This document shows, piece after piece, positions 54,596 through 62,226 of a stretch of 64,000 bases of DNA (position 1 is its first letter; every line of letters begins with the position of its first letter). The translations under genes were made by a program, and so were the position numbers. Origin of the DNA: Marichromatium bheemlicum (GTDB lineage Bacteria > Pseudomonadota > Gammaproteobacteria > Chromatiales > Chromatiaceae). The notes beneath the pieces are model-generated. The model was not told where the DNA came from. It saw nothing but the letters and a program-made list of their open reading frames with translations, and made no database searches. The stretch spans positions 1 through 64,000 of the forward strand of contig NZ_JAAXKX010000013.1 in NCBI RefSeq assembly GCF_012276755.1, read 5' to 3'.

Positions 54596-55006
54596 TCAGG
54601 CGAGGAGCTTTCTCAGTATGACCCTGTTGCCGGTGCCATCCGTCTCGTAGTCGACGCTGTCCATCCATTGGCGCATGATCCACCAGCCGCGTCCGCTCTC
54701 GGCCAGCGGGTCGGGCGCGATCTCCGGGGGCATCTCGGCCATGGTCTTGCCGTGGTCGCCGACCTGGATGCTCAGGCCCGCGTCATCGAGCCTCCAGCGG
54801 ATCTCGACGCTGTGGCCCGATTGGCCCCCATAGGCATGGATGATGGCGTTGTTCACCGCCTCGATGGTGCAGGTCTGGACCTGATAGGCGGCCATCTCGT
54901 CGAGCCCGGCGTCCAGACAGAGTGCGCGGATACAGGTGCCGACGAGAGAGGTCATCTCCAGCCGGCTGTCGATCTGCACGAGGAGGGTCTTTGCGCTATC
55001 GGCCAT
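54596..55006 (-). CDS. RsbW/SpoIIAB-like serine kinase (HATPase_c)
   Basis: 136-residue GHKL-type ATPase. The N-box is EAVNNAIIHAY, then VGDHGK and the glycine-rich SGRGWWIMRQWMDSVDY. This is the anti-sigma/anti-effector kinase of partner-switching modules, which phosphorylates a STAS protein on Ser/Thr. Its ATG lies inside the end of the STAS gene (11-base overlap). No sigma factor gene is in the window, so the target is likely something else. Confidence 0.92.
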   Translation of the reverse strand: MADSAKTLLVQIDSRLEMTSLVGTCIRALCLDAGLDEMAAYQVQTCTIEAVNNAIIHAYGGQSGHSVEIRWRLDDAGLSIQVGDHGKTMAEMPPEIAPDPLAESGRGWWIMRQWMDSVDYETDGTGNRVILRKLLA

Positions 55007-55379
55007 GATGCGAGTCCGCCCCGGATGTGTCTGTCGCCATCTTGGCGAAGGCCCCGTCCACGTCGGGGCTGAAGTCCATGACTTGATTCAGTCGCATCAT
55101 CTCGACTAGCCCCATGAGCGGCGGGCTGAGTCCGCTGATGACGAACGCGGCCGCGCGCGTCCTGAACTGGCGCCCGAGCAGGACGAGTTCGCCGATCGCG
55201 GAGCTGTCGATGAAGTCGAGCTGGCGCATGTCCATCACTAGAGGGCGGGCGGCGTGCATCCGCTGGCGGACCTCCTCGAAGGCCTGGGGCGCCGATGCGG
55301 CGGTCAGTTGCTTGACCTGCAGCTGGAGCAGGTCGCCGCGGTCGTCTTCTTGCTCGAGCCAATATCTCACGTCGTTCAC
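54996..55379 (-). CDS. STAS-domain antagonist protein (RsbV/SpoIIAA-like)
   Basis: 127 residues with a GTG start overlapping the phosphatase stop (GTGA). The STAS phosphorylation loop reads MRQLDFIDSSAIGELVLLGR, with the conserved Ser present. In partner switching the unphosphorylated STAS protein sequesters the kinase, and the phosphatase resets it. The flanking PP2C and kinase genes complete the module. The C-terminal tail (DVDGAFAKMATDTSGADSHHG) is extra to the domain. Confidence 0.92.
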   Translation of the reverse strand: MNDVRYWLEQEDDRGDLLQLQVKQLTAASAPQAFEEVRQRMHAARPLVMDMRQLDFIDSSAIGELVLLGRQFRTRAAAFVISGLSPPLMGLVEMMRLNQVMDFSPDVDGAFAKMATDTSGADSHHGR

Positions 55380-56671
55380 CTCGATGATTGGGGCGCATCC
55401 AGCTCGGCGGCCAGCATGGAGATGTCGTCAGCGAGTGTCGGGCTCTCTCCATTCGCCGGTCGTCTCCAGCGCTCGAGTGCCTCCTGGATCTGGTCGATGG
55501 CCTCGTCCAGGCTGGCGCCTCGGGCGAGCCGCAGCGTCTCTGCCAGCCGTTCGAGTCCGAATGGCGAGCGGTCCGGGGCGAAGCACTCGGTGACGCCGTC
55601 GGAGTAGAGCAGGAGCCGGTCGCCGGGCTGGAGCTGGAAATCGACGGCCTCGTAATCCGCGTCGGGGATGAGCCCGACGGGGAGTCCGCCCCCGCCCAGG
55701 GTCTCGACGCGGCCTTCGCGCCGGTAGAGCAGGGGGTAGGGGTGTCCGGCCTGGCACAGCGACCCCTTGCCGGTGTGGGTGTCGATGACGGCATAGACCA
55801 TGGTGCAGTAGATCATATTCCGATCATGGACCTGGAAGCCCTGGTTGAGCCGGGTGACGACGGCGACCGGGTCGGTGAGGGTTTCCTGGGGCGCGATGGC
55901 CTTGGCCGTTGCGAACCCCGAGGAGACGGTCATGGCAGGGTGAGAATCGGTCGGCGGCTGGAGCTGCGCCTTGCCGCTGGTGCCCGGGTGCGGGGAGAGC
56001 AGCTGCGTCAGGTGGACCGAGAACATCGCGGCCGGTACCCCGTGACCGGAGACGTCGATCAGATAGAGGGCGAGATGATGTTCGTCGAGCCTGAAGAAAT
56101 TGAAGATGTCCCCGGCCAGTTGCTCGGCCGGCGCCATGGCCCAGGCCAGGCGCAGCGGCAGGCCGGTCTCGCTGGAGGCGGGCAGCAGGCTGCGCTGCAC
56201 GGCGGCCGCGGCATCCAGGTCGCGCTGGACGTGGGCCTGGCTGGCCTGCAGCGCCTCGTTGACCCGACTGAGCTCTGCGTTCTTGGTCTTGAGCGCCTGC
56301 TCCAGTTGCAGCACGCGCTCGCCCGCCTTGATGCGGACCTGCAGCTCCTTGGCATTGACCGGCTTGTTGATGAAGTCGTCCGCCCCGGCGTCGAAGGCGG
56401 TATAGATGTCCTCGGTCTGATCCTTGCCCGTGAGCAGGATGAGATAGACATAGTGCGAAAAGCCGGCCGCCCTGAGCCGGTGACAGAGTTCTAGCCCGCT
56501 CAGACGCGGCATCACCCAGTCGCAGATCGCCATGCCGATGGGCTCGTGCTGGAGCCGTGTCCAGGCCTCCTCTCCGTCGGCGGCCTCGAGGACCTCGTGT
56601 CCCCATTTCTGCAGCATGACGCTCAGCGTGCGTCGCATCCAGGCCTCGTCGTCGACGACCAGTATCTTCAT
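55376..56671 (-). CDS. REC-PP2C (SpoIIE/RsbU-type) phosphatase
   Basis: 431 residues from ATG 56671. An N-terminal receiver (VVDDEAW, phosphoacceptor Asp in MAICDWVMPRLSG, INKPVN) precedes a coiled coil around 125-165. The SpoIIE-type serine phosphatase has metal-binding DVSGHG, the AGHPYPLLYR strand, LLLYSDGVTE and DDISML. It should dephosphorylate STAS-P when its receiver is phosphorylated, linking a two-component input to partner switching. The start is four bases after the Nudix stop. Confidence 0.93.
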   Translation of the reverse strand: MKILVVDDEAWMRRTLSVMLQKWGHEVLEAADGEEAWTRLQHEPIGMAICDWVMPRLSGLELCHRLRAAGFSHYVYLILLTGKDQTEDIYTAFDAGADDFINKPVNAKELQVRIKAGERVLQLEQALKTKNAELSRVNEALQASQAHVQRDLDAAAAVQRSLLPASSETGLPLRLAWAMAPAEQLAGDIFNFFRLDEHHLALYLIDVSGHGVPAAMFSVHLTQLLSPHPGTSGKAQLQPPTDSHPAMTVSSGFATAKAIAPQETLTDPVAVVTRLNQGFQVHDRNMIYCTMVYAVIDTHTGKGSLCQAGHPYPLLYRREGRVETLGGGGLPVGLIPDADYEAVDFQLQPGDRLLLYSDGVTECFAPDRSPFGLERLAETLRLARGASLDEAIDQIQEALERWRRPANGESPTLADDISMLAAELDAPQSSR

Positions 56672-56675
56672 CGGC

Positions 56676-57185
56676 TCAGTCCTCGCGGTCCTGGCTTTGG
56701 GTTGCCCGCACATAGGCCGCGACCGGGGCGTGCAGCGGTAGCTGGAGGGCCTCCTCGGGGGTGCGAAACCCGGCCCAGATCACCTCGCGTCCGTCCAGGC
56801 GGAGGGGCGGCGGGCTGTCCAGGCGCAGATCGAAGACCCGGATATGGTCCCGCTTGTACTCGGTCAGGCTCAGCGTTTGGAACGACTCGCGCAGGTCGTC
56901 GATCGGGACAGCGATGCCGACCTCTTCGCACAGCTCGCGTCTCGCCGCCTCGACGGCGCGCTCGCCGCGCTTGATGCCCCCCGCCGGCAGCGTATGGAGC
57001 CCCTTGTAGCTGTTGCGGATCAGCAGCAGCCGCCCGTCGAGCCAGACGGCGACATAGGCCCCCTCGGTGCGGGGCCTGCGCACGAAGTCGACCCCCAGCA
57101 TGAGCCGGTAGCCGACCCAGTACAGTGCTCGGATCGCGAGGTCCAGCGGCCTGGCGGCGGCGTGGATGTCGTCCGGGCGGTTCAT
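56676..57185 (-). CDS. Nudix hydrolase
   Basis: 169 residues. The Nudix box GGIKRGERAVEAARRELCEEVGI is complete (GX5EX7REUXEEXGU). The start overlaps the stop of the glycosyltransferase-STAS gene (ATGA). The N-terminal 40 residues (AIRALYWVGYRLMLGVDF) are amphipathic and may touch the membrane. The substrate is unknown; the context suggests a nucleotide sugar or related pyrophosphate (inference). Confidence 0.9.
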   Translation of the reverse strand: MNRPDDIHAAARPLDLAIRALYWVGYRLMLGVDFVRRPRTEGAYVAVWLDGRLLLIRNSYKGLHTLPAGGIKRGERAVEAARRELCEEVGIAVPIDDLRESFQTLSLTEYKRDHIRVFDLRLDSPPPLRLDGREVIWAGFRTPEEALQLPLHAPVAAYVRATQSQDRED

Positions 57186-58801
57186 CGCATCGCATCCGTC
57201 TCGGGTTGGGCGAGCAGCGCGAGCGCCTCCTGGCGGGTCCGGGCGTGCAGGAACAGGGTCGTGAGCCGGGTGATCTCCATCAGCTGGCGCACGGGCGGTT
57301 GCATCCCGCAGAGGGCCAGGCGTCTGCCCTGGCTGGCGAAACGGCGCTGCAGCTTGAACAGCAGCCCGAGCCCGGTGCTGTCGATGAACTGCAGGTCGCT
57401 CAGGTCGAGTAGCAGGTCCGCCCCGTCCAGCTCGGCGCCGAGGGCGTCGAGGTCGAGCCGGGCGGCGCGATCGGCGTCCAGCCGGCCGCTCAGGCGGGCG
57501 ACGCCGATCCCGTCGATCGGGCGCTCCGGTTCGAGCAGCACGGCGCCCTGCGAGCGGGCGGCGCCTTGGGGGGCGGGCGGCGGCTGGTCATGGCGCTCGG
57601 TGAAGAGGTCCCAGGTGCGCGTCATCTTGAGCAGGCTCGCGACCGGCGTGTGCTCTAGCCCCTCGGCGCGCACGCGACGCCGGGTGTTCTGCCGCGTTTT
57701 CCAGATCCGCGCCAGGTATCCGAGTGCGGTCGAGTCGAGGAAGCGGGTGGCGCTGAAATCGACGACCAGGGCATCGGTCTCGTCCTGATCGGGCGCCGAT
57801 TGCTGCGATCGGACCCAGTCGGCGTCCACGATCTCGGGGAGCACCAGACGCCGCGCCCCGTCCTCCGGTGGGTTGGTGTTCGTACCCGGCGGGGCGGTCT
57901 GGTCGATGACGCTTGGTCGATGCTGGAGACGGCGGCGGAAGCGCCAGTGCTGGAAGCGGTCGTGCAACACCAGCGGGAGACTCATGACCGCCAGCTTGGC
58001 GAGCCCGACGGCATAGCGCTTCCACAGTCGTTTCGGGTCCTGGGCGATGCGGTAGATCCACTCAAGGCCGGTGCGCTGCATCCAGACCGGCGCCCGTGAG
58101 ACCCGCCCGACGATGAACTCGAAGGTCCCGCCGATGCCGATGCCGACCCCGACCTTGAGCCGATGACGGTTACGATGGAACCAGATCTCCTGCTTGGGGT
58201 TGCCGAAGGCGATGAGCAGCACGTCGGGCTCGGCCGCGTTGATGCGGGCCACCGTGTCCGCATCCTGCTCCTCGGACGCCAGCATGGCCTCGCCCTCGGT
58301 GTGGACGAAGGGCGCGTGGACGCCGGCGATCCGCAGGCCCGGATTCAGCTCGACCAGCCGGTCGGCCGCCTGCTGACCGATGTCCCCGCGACCACCGAGC
58401 AGGTACAGCCGATGGCCGCTTTGCGCCATGGCGTTCGCCAGCGCCGGGGCCAAGTCGGCCCCGGTCACCCGTCGCTCGAGCGGCGTGCCGAGCAGCCTGG
58501 CGAGCCAGACCACCGGCATGCCGTCGGCGGTGACCAGGTCGGCGCGGCGCAGGATCTCCAACAGCTCCGGATGTCGTGGGGGCGACCAGGGCGTCCAGCC
58601 GAGCGCATTGGTCAGGAAGTCGACGTTCACCGTCACGATCTGGCGCGGACGACCATCGGTGCGGTAGGCGTCGGCCAGCTCCAGCGTCCGCCGCACGGCC
58701 TGATCGGGGGTCAGGTCGTCGATGGGGATGCCGAGCACCAGGGTCACGCGGCTGGATGGGGTCTGGGGCATGGCCGGGTCCTCGTGCCGGGGGGCGCTCA
58801 T
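57182..58801 (-). CDS. WecG/TagA/CpsF glycosyltransferase fused to two STAS domains
   Basis: 539 residues. Residues 18-250 are a GT26-type glycosyltransferase: VTVNVDFLTNA, the catalytic-region ADGMPVVWLARLLG, RVTGADL, FGNPKQEIW near residue 200 and GIGGTFEFIVGRVSRAPVWMQ. A basic, partly hydrophobic stretch (250-315) leads to a first STAS domain (DFSATRFLDSTALGYL, near 352) and a second (DLSDLQFIDSTGLGLLF, near 472). Both keep the Asp-Ser-Thr phosphorylation loop. The family adds N-acetyl-mannosaminuronate-type sugars to lipid-linked intermediates. The STAS tail is exceptional. ATG 58801 overlaps the sulfotransferase stop. Confidence 0.92.
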   Translation of the reverse strand: MSAPRHEDPAMPQTPSSRVTLVLGIPIDDLTPDQAVRRTLELADAYRTDGRPRQIVTVNVDFLTNALGWTPWSPPRHPELLEILRRADLVTADGMPVVWLARLLGTPLERRVTGADLAPALANAMAQSGHRLYLLGGRGDIGQQAADRLVELNPGLRIAGVHAPFVHTEGEAMLASEEQDADTVARINAAEPDVLLIAFGNPKQEIWFHRNRHRLKVGVGIGIGGTFEFIVGRVSRAPVWMQRTGLEWIYRIAQDPKRLWKRYAVGLAKLAVMSLPLVLHDRFQHWRFRRRLQHRPSVIDQTAPPGTNTNPPEDGARRLVLPEIVDADWVRSQQSAPDQDETDALVVDFSATRFLDSTALGYLARIWKTRQNTRRRVRAEGLEHTPVASLLKMTRTWDLFTERHDQPPPAPQGAARSQGAVLLEPERPIDGIGVARLSGRLDADRAARLDLDALGAELDGADLLLDLSDLQFIDSTGLGLLFKLQRRFASQGRRLALCGMQPPVRQLMEITRLTTLFLHARTRQEALALLAQPETDAMR

Positions 58802-59745
58802 CGTGCGAAATCCCTCCAGGGCGCGGGCTTGCCGACGAGCGTCTCGATGCGGCGTACGTCCTCGGCGAAGTGCTCGGCCAGACGGCGGCGCGTCTGCGGC
58901 GTGGGGCCGGTCGCCGCGGCGGGTTTGTCGGGACGCACGTTGAGCTGGTCGTACCAGTAGTCGATGATCCCCCGGGTGCGCGGCGGTACCCGGTCCCACA
59001 CCGCCCGGAACAGGGCGTTGCGCTTGAGCCATTCGCGCCATTCGGCGGGGATCAGCAGTCGCCCGCCGCCCTTGTGATAGACCTTCCCGAGGTTCGGCGG
59101 CTGGAAGTCGGCGGGCAGGCCGAGGAAGGTCAGGACGGCGTCCACGGCCTCCTGTGGCGCCTGTTGCATGTCTTCCATGTAGAGCACCAGGAGCTGGTCC
59201 TTGGGGAAGTGCTGCAGGAAGCGATCGAGCGCGCGCGCGTATTCGCTCCACACGAAATAATAGCGGGTGACCTCCTCGTTGGCCTGGCTGTAGCCCTCGG
59301 CATAGTCCGGCGGGATGGCCTCGCGGTCGCGCGCCAGGGCGTCGGGTTGCAGCAGCGCCTCGGTGGCCTGTGCGAAGTCGCGCGACTCCATGCCGCGGCG
59401 CAGCGACATGGTGAAGTGCGAAAAGGCGCGATCGATGGGGTTGCGCAGGATGGCGATGAGGCGGATGTCCGGGTTCGCCTCAGCGATGCGCCCGGGGACG
59501 CGCGGATCGGTCATGTACTGCGGGCTGGCCGTGCCCCAGAGCCGGTCGCTGTCGGCCTCCTGGAAATACTGTGCCACGAGCGCGGGCCAACCGGCCGCGT
59601 AGAGGTCGTCGCGGCTGAAGAAGGGCAGCTCCTTGTCCGGGGGCAGATAGAGACGCGGATGTCTCTCCAGATAGCGGAAGAGCGAGGTGGTGCCCGATTT
59701 CTGGGCGCCGATGATGCAGAAATCGAGCGGCTTGGGTGTCGTCAT
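58798..59745 (-). CDS. PAPS-dependent sulfotransferase
   Basis: 315 residues. The 5'-phosphosulfate loop is IIGAQKSGTTSLFRYL and the 3'-phosphate motif is LIAILRNPIDRAFSHF, as in heparan/NodH-type carbohydrate sulfotransferases. ATG 59745 is used; a GTG at 59751 would overlap the flippase stop. In this context it most likely sulfates the exported polysaccharide (inference). The stop overlaps the glycosyltransferase-STAS start (ATGA). Confidence 0.93.
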   Translation of the reverse strand: MTTPKPLDFCIIGAQKSGTTSLFRYLERHPRLYLPPDKELPFFSRDDLYAAGWPALVAQYFQEADSDRLWGTASPQYMTDPRVPGRIAEANPDIRLIAILRNPIDRAFSHFTMSLRRGMESRDFAQATEALLQPDALARDREAIPPDYAEGYSQANEEVTRYYFVWSEYARALDRFLQHFPKDQLLVLYMEDMQQAPQEAVDAVLTFLGLPADFQPPNLGKVYHKGGGRLLIPAEWREWLKRNALFRAVWDRVPPRTRGIIDYWYDQLNVRPDKPAAATGPTPQTRRRLAEHFAEDVRRIETLVGKPAPWRDFAR

Positions 59746-59747
59746 CG

Positions 59748-61040
59748 TCACGGTCCCTGATCTGAGTCGGCTGCAGCGAGCTGGCGCAGCGAGCGGAGTG
59801 AAAAGCCGAACGAGAGCAGATTCTTGAGCATGAGGCCGGCGCTGTAGGCCAGGGTCACCCCCAGCACGCCGGCGATGGTGCCGCCGAGGATCATGCCGAC
59901 GGACATGGCCACTCCGGTCCCGAGCAGGATGCGAAGCTCCGTGCGCTCCCGGTGCATCATGTTCAGCAGATAGCCCACCAGCCCGGTCGCCGCGTTGACC
60001 AGCTGACCGGCGGTCATGATCCAGAGCAGCGGCCTGGCGTCGCGGAACTCCGGCCCGAAGATGCCGAGGAGGGGCTCGGCGAGCAGGGTGAAGGCGATCA
60101 GGGGCGGCAGGAACAGCAGCAGCGAGAACTGCTGGCTGCGTTTCAGCAGCAGGCGCAGCCGGGCCGGATCCTTCAGCTCGTAGGCCGCGGCGAACTGCGG
60201 GCCGAGGATGGCCGCCAGCGTGACCAGGATGATGGTGGTCAGGTTGATGAGCCGGAAGGCGACGCCGAACTGTCCCAGCTCCTCGACGCTGGCGAAATGC
60301 GGCAGCACCAGGATGGGCAGGTTGACATAGGCGACATTGAGTAGCGTGCCCCCCCACAGTGGCCAGAGCGCCGGGCTGATGACCGGCGGCGCGCTCCCGC
60401 CCTCGCCGCCGAGCCGGCGGCTGACCCCTCGCCACAGTGCGGCGGCCATCAGAAAGGCGCAGCCGACGGATGCCGCGTGCAACCACAGCAGGCTCTGGTC
60501 TTGCAGCCGGTCGAGAAGGACCAGCGCGGGCAAGGCCGCCAGCAGCACCAGCGGGATGGTCGCCGCCTCGGCGAAGAGACCGCGCTGCGTCGCCCCGGCC
60601 GCCTTGAGCGTTTCGGCGAGGATGCGCAGACCGACGAAGGCCAGCGCCCCCACGGCGGCGATGCGCAGGGCCGGGGCCAGGTCCACGTCCCCGGCGACGA
60701 ACTCGGCCATGGGTCGCGCCCCGAACCAGGGGACCAACATCGCCGCCGCGCCGCCGAGCATGACGAGTGCGAGGGCGCGGCGTACGAAGGCATCGGCCGA
60801 GGTCCCCTGTCCGCGTGCCCCGAGTGCTGCGACCGTGCGCATGGCGTAGACGGGCATGCCGATGCTGATGAGCTCGGCGAAGAGCACCAGCCAGGTGACG
60901 TAGAGGGTGTAGAGCCCCATGCCCTCGGCGCCCAGCAGACGGGCGATGACCACGCTCATGGCGATCTGCAGGCCCAGTCCGACGCCGCGCACCGTCAGGG
61001 CCGAGAGTGTCTTGCGCAGGACACGGGGCGGGATTCTCAT
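59748..61040 (-). CDS. Polysaccharide flippase (Wzx/MATE-like)
   Basis: 430 residues from ATG 61040 (MRIPPRVLRKTLSALTVRGVGLGLQIAMSVVIA in pieces). About 12-14 hydrophobic helices match the Wzx/MVF/MATE superfamily that moves lipid-linked oligosaccharides across the inner membrane. The GVGLGLQIAMSVVIARLLGAEGMGLY start is typical. It lies 213 bases after the Wzz-like gene and directly before the sulfotransferase. Confidence 0.88.
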   Translation of the reverse strand: MRIPPRVLRKTLSALTVRGVGLGLQIAMSVVIARLLGAEGMGLYTLYVTWLVLFAELISIGMPVYAMRTVAALGARGQGTSADAFVRRALALVMLGGAAAMLVPWFGARPMAEFVAGDVDLAPALRIAAVGALAFVGLRILAETLKAAGATQRGLFAEAATIPLVLLAALPALVLLDRLQDQSLLWLHAASVGCAFLMAAALWRGVSRRLGGEGGSAPPVISPALWPLWGGTLLNVAYVNLPILVLPHFASVEELGQFGVAFRLINLTTIILVTLAAILGPQFAAAYELKDPARLRLLLKRSQQFSLLLFLPPLIAFTLLAEPLLGIFGPEFRDARPLLWIMTAGQLVNAATGLVGYLLNMMHRERTELRILLGTGVAMSVGMILGGTIAGVLGVTLAYSAGLMLKNLLSFGFSLRSLRQLAAADSDQGP

Positions 61041-61253
61041 GAGCGCGATTCCCTGGCGAATGGTTGTGGGGACCCGCCACCCCTTGCAGGACGAGGCATT
61101 CCAGACCGTTGCAACCATGGGTGTACGCGCAAGGTATGGTCTGACGGCAGCCTTTTGAAGGCGCTGGGGTCAGGACATTGGACGAACGCGGCGTGAAGGG
61201 CGCGGGGCTCGGCAGGGGGCAGTCGCGGGTGCGCCGAGAGGCGGAGGTCCTGG

Positions 61254-62219
61254 TCAACTATCTGTGGATTTGGCCCGGTACGCCGCCATCGCCTTGCGAA
61301 TCTTGCGTACCAGCACGCTGCCGATCGCGACGGCGATCCCCAGGCCGAACCCGCCGAACAGGCCGAGCAAGGCTAGGCGCTTGACCGATGGGCTGAATTT
61401 GTGCTTTGGCGGCACCGCGGCGTCCAGCACCTGCAGCACATAGTTTTCGCGCGCGCGGGCGAGCACCTCGAGGGCGGTCTCCGCCTCGATCATGCGGTAG
61501 AGGGATTTCTCGACCTCGACGACCCGGGTGTCCTTCAGCTGCTCCAGCAGAAAGGCCCGCTTGCGCCGGCTCTCGGCGATGGCCTGTTCGCGCATGTAAT
61601 CGTTGAAGGCCTGCACATAGTCGTTCGCCCACTCGGCGGCGATCCTAGGGTCGTGCCAGCGGATGTAGAGGCGCAGGAGGTCGTTCTCGGGGTTGTGGGC
61701 GAGGCTGCGGACCTGCTCGCTGAAGATCTTGAAGGCCAGGTCGATATCGGGCGTGAAGCCCTCGATCCATTGCTGCTGCTCGCGGTCCCAGTGCTCGGCG
61801 AACAGGTGGGGCAGGAGGTCGTGGCGGTGGATGAAGTCGATGCCGAAGGCGCGACTGCGCATCTTCGCCATCACGATGTGGCGGTAGTTCTCGTTGGCGG
61901 TGCGCAGCACGAAGCTGTGCTCCATCAGGGTCAGTGCCTCCGGCGCGCGTCTGTTGTCCGGCGAGATGCCGCCGGGGTCGTCTGGCTGGCGCAGGGCGAG
62001 CTGGACCGATGCCTCGTAGCGGTCCGGCATGGTCTTGGCCATGCCGTAGGCGGCGATGGCGCAGAGGATGGCGAAGAGCATGATCCAGTGCTTGTTGCGA
62101 AAGATCGCGACCAGATACTCGATCAGGTCGATCTCGTCCTCGAGTCCGAACGGCAGCGGTTGGGACGCCTCCGGCGTGGGCTGGCCGTCCGGTTTCTTGG
62201 GCGCGTCCGGCGCGTCCAT
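61254..62219 (-). CDS. Wzz-type polysaccharide chain-length protein
   Basis: 321 residues. The Pro-rich N-terminus precedes the Wzz signature EDEIDLIEYLVAIFRNKHWIMLFAILCAIAAYG, a periplasmic coiled-coil region (VEVEKSLYRMIEAETALEVLARARENY) and the C-terminal PPKHKFSPSVKRLALLGLFGGFGLGIAVAIG helix. The typical proline before the second helix is present. There is no tyrosine-kinase domain. It follows the SLBB export gene by seven bases and should set chain length with the polymerase, which is not in the window. Confidence 0.9.
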   Translation of the reverse strand: MDAPDAPKKPDGQPTPEASQPLPFGLEDEIDLIEYLVAIFRNKHWIMLFAILCAIAAYGMAKTMPDRYEASVQLALRQPDDPGGISPDNRRAPEALTLMEHSFVLRTANENYRHIVMAKMRSRAFGIDFIHRHDLLPHLFAEHWDREQQQWIEGFTPDIDLAFKIFSEQVRSLAHNPENDLLRLYIRWHDPRIAAEWANDYVQAFNDYMREQAIAESRRKRAFLLEQLKDTRVVEVEKSLYRMIEAETALEVLARARENYVLQVLDAAVPPKHKFSPSVKRLALLGLFGGFGLGIAVAIGSVLVRKIRKAMAAYRAKSTDS

Positions 62220-62226
62220 GGCTGGG

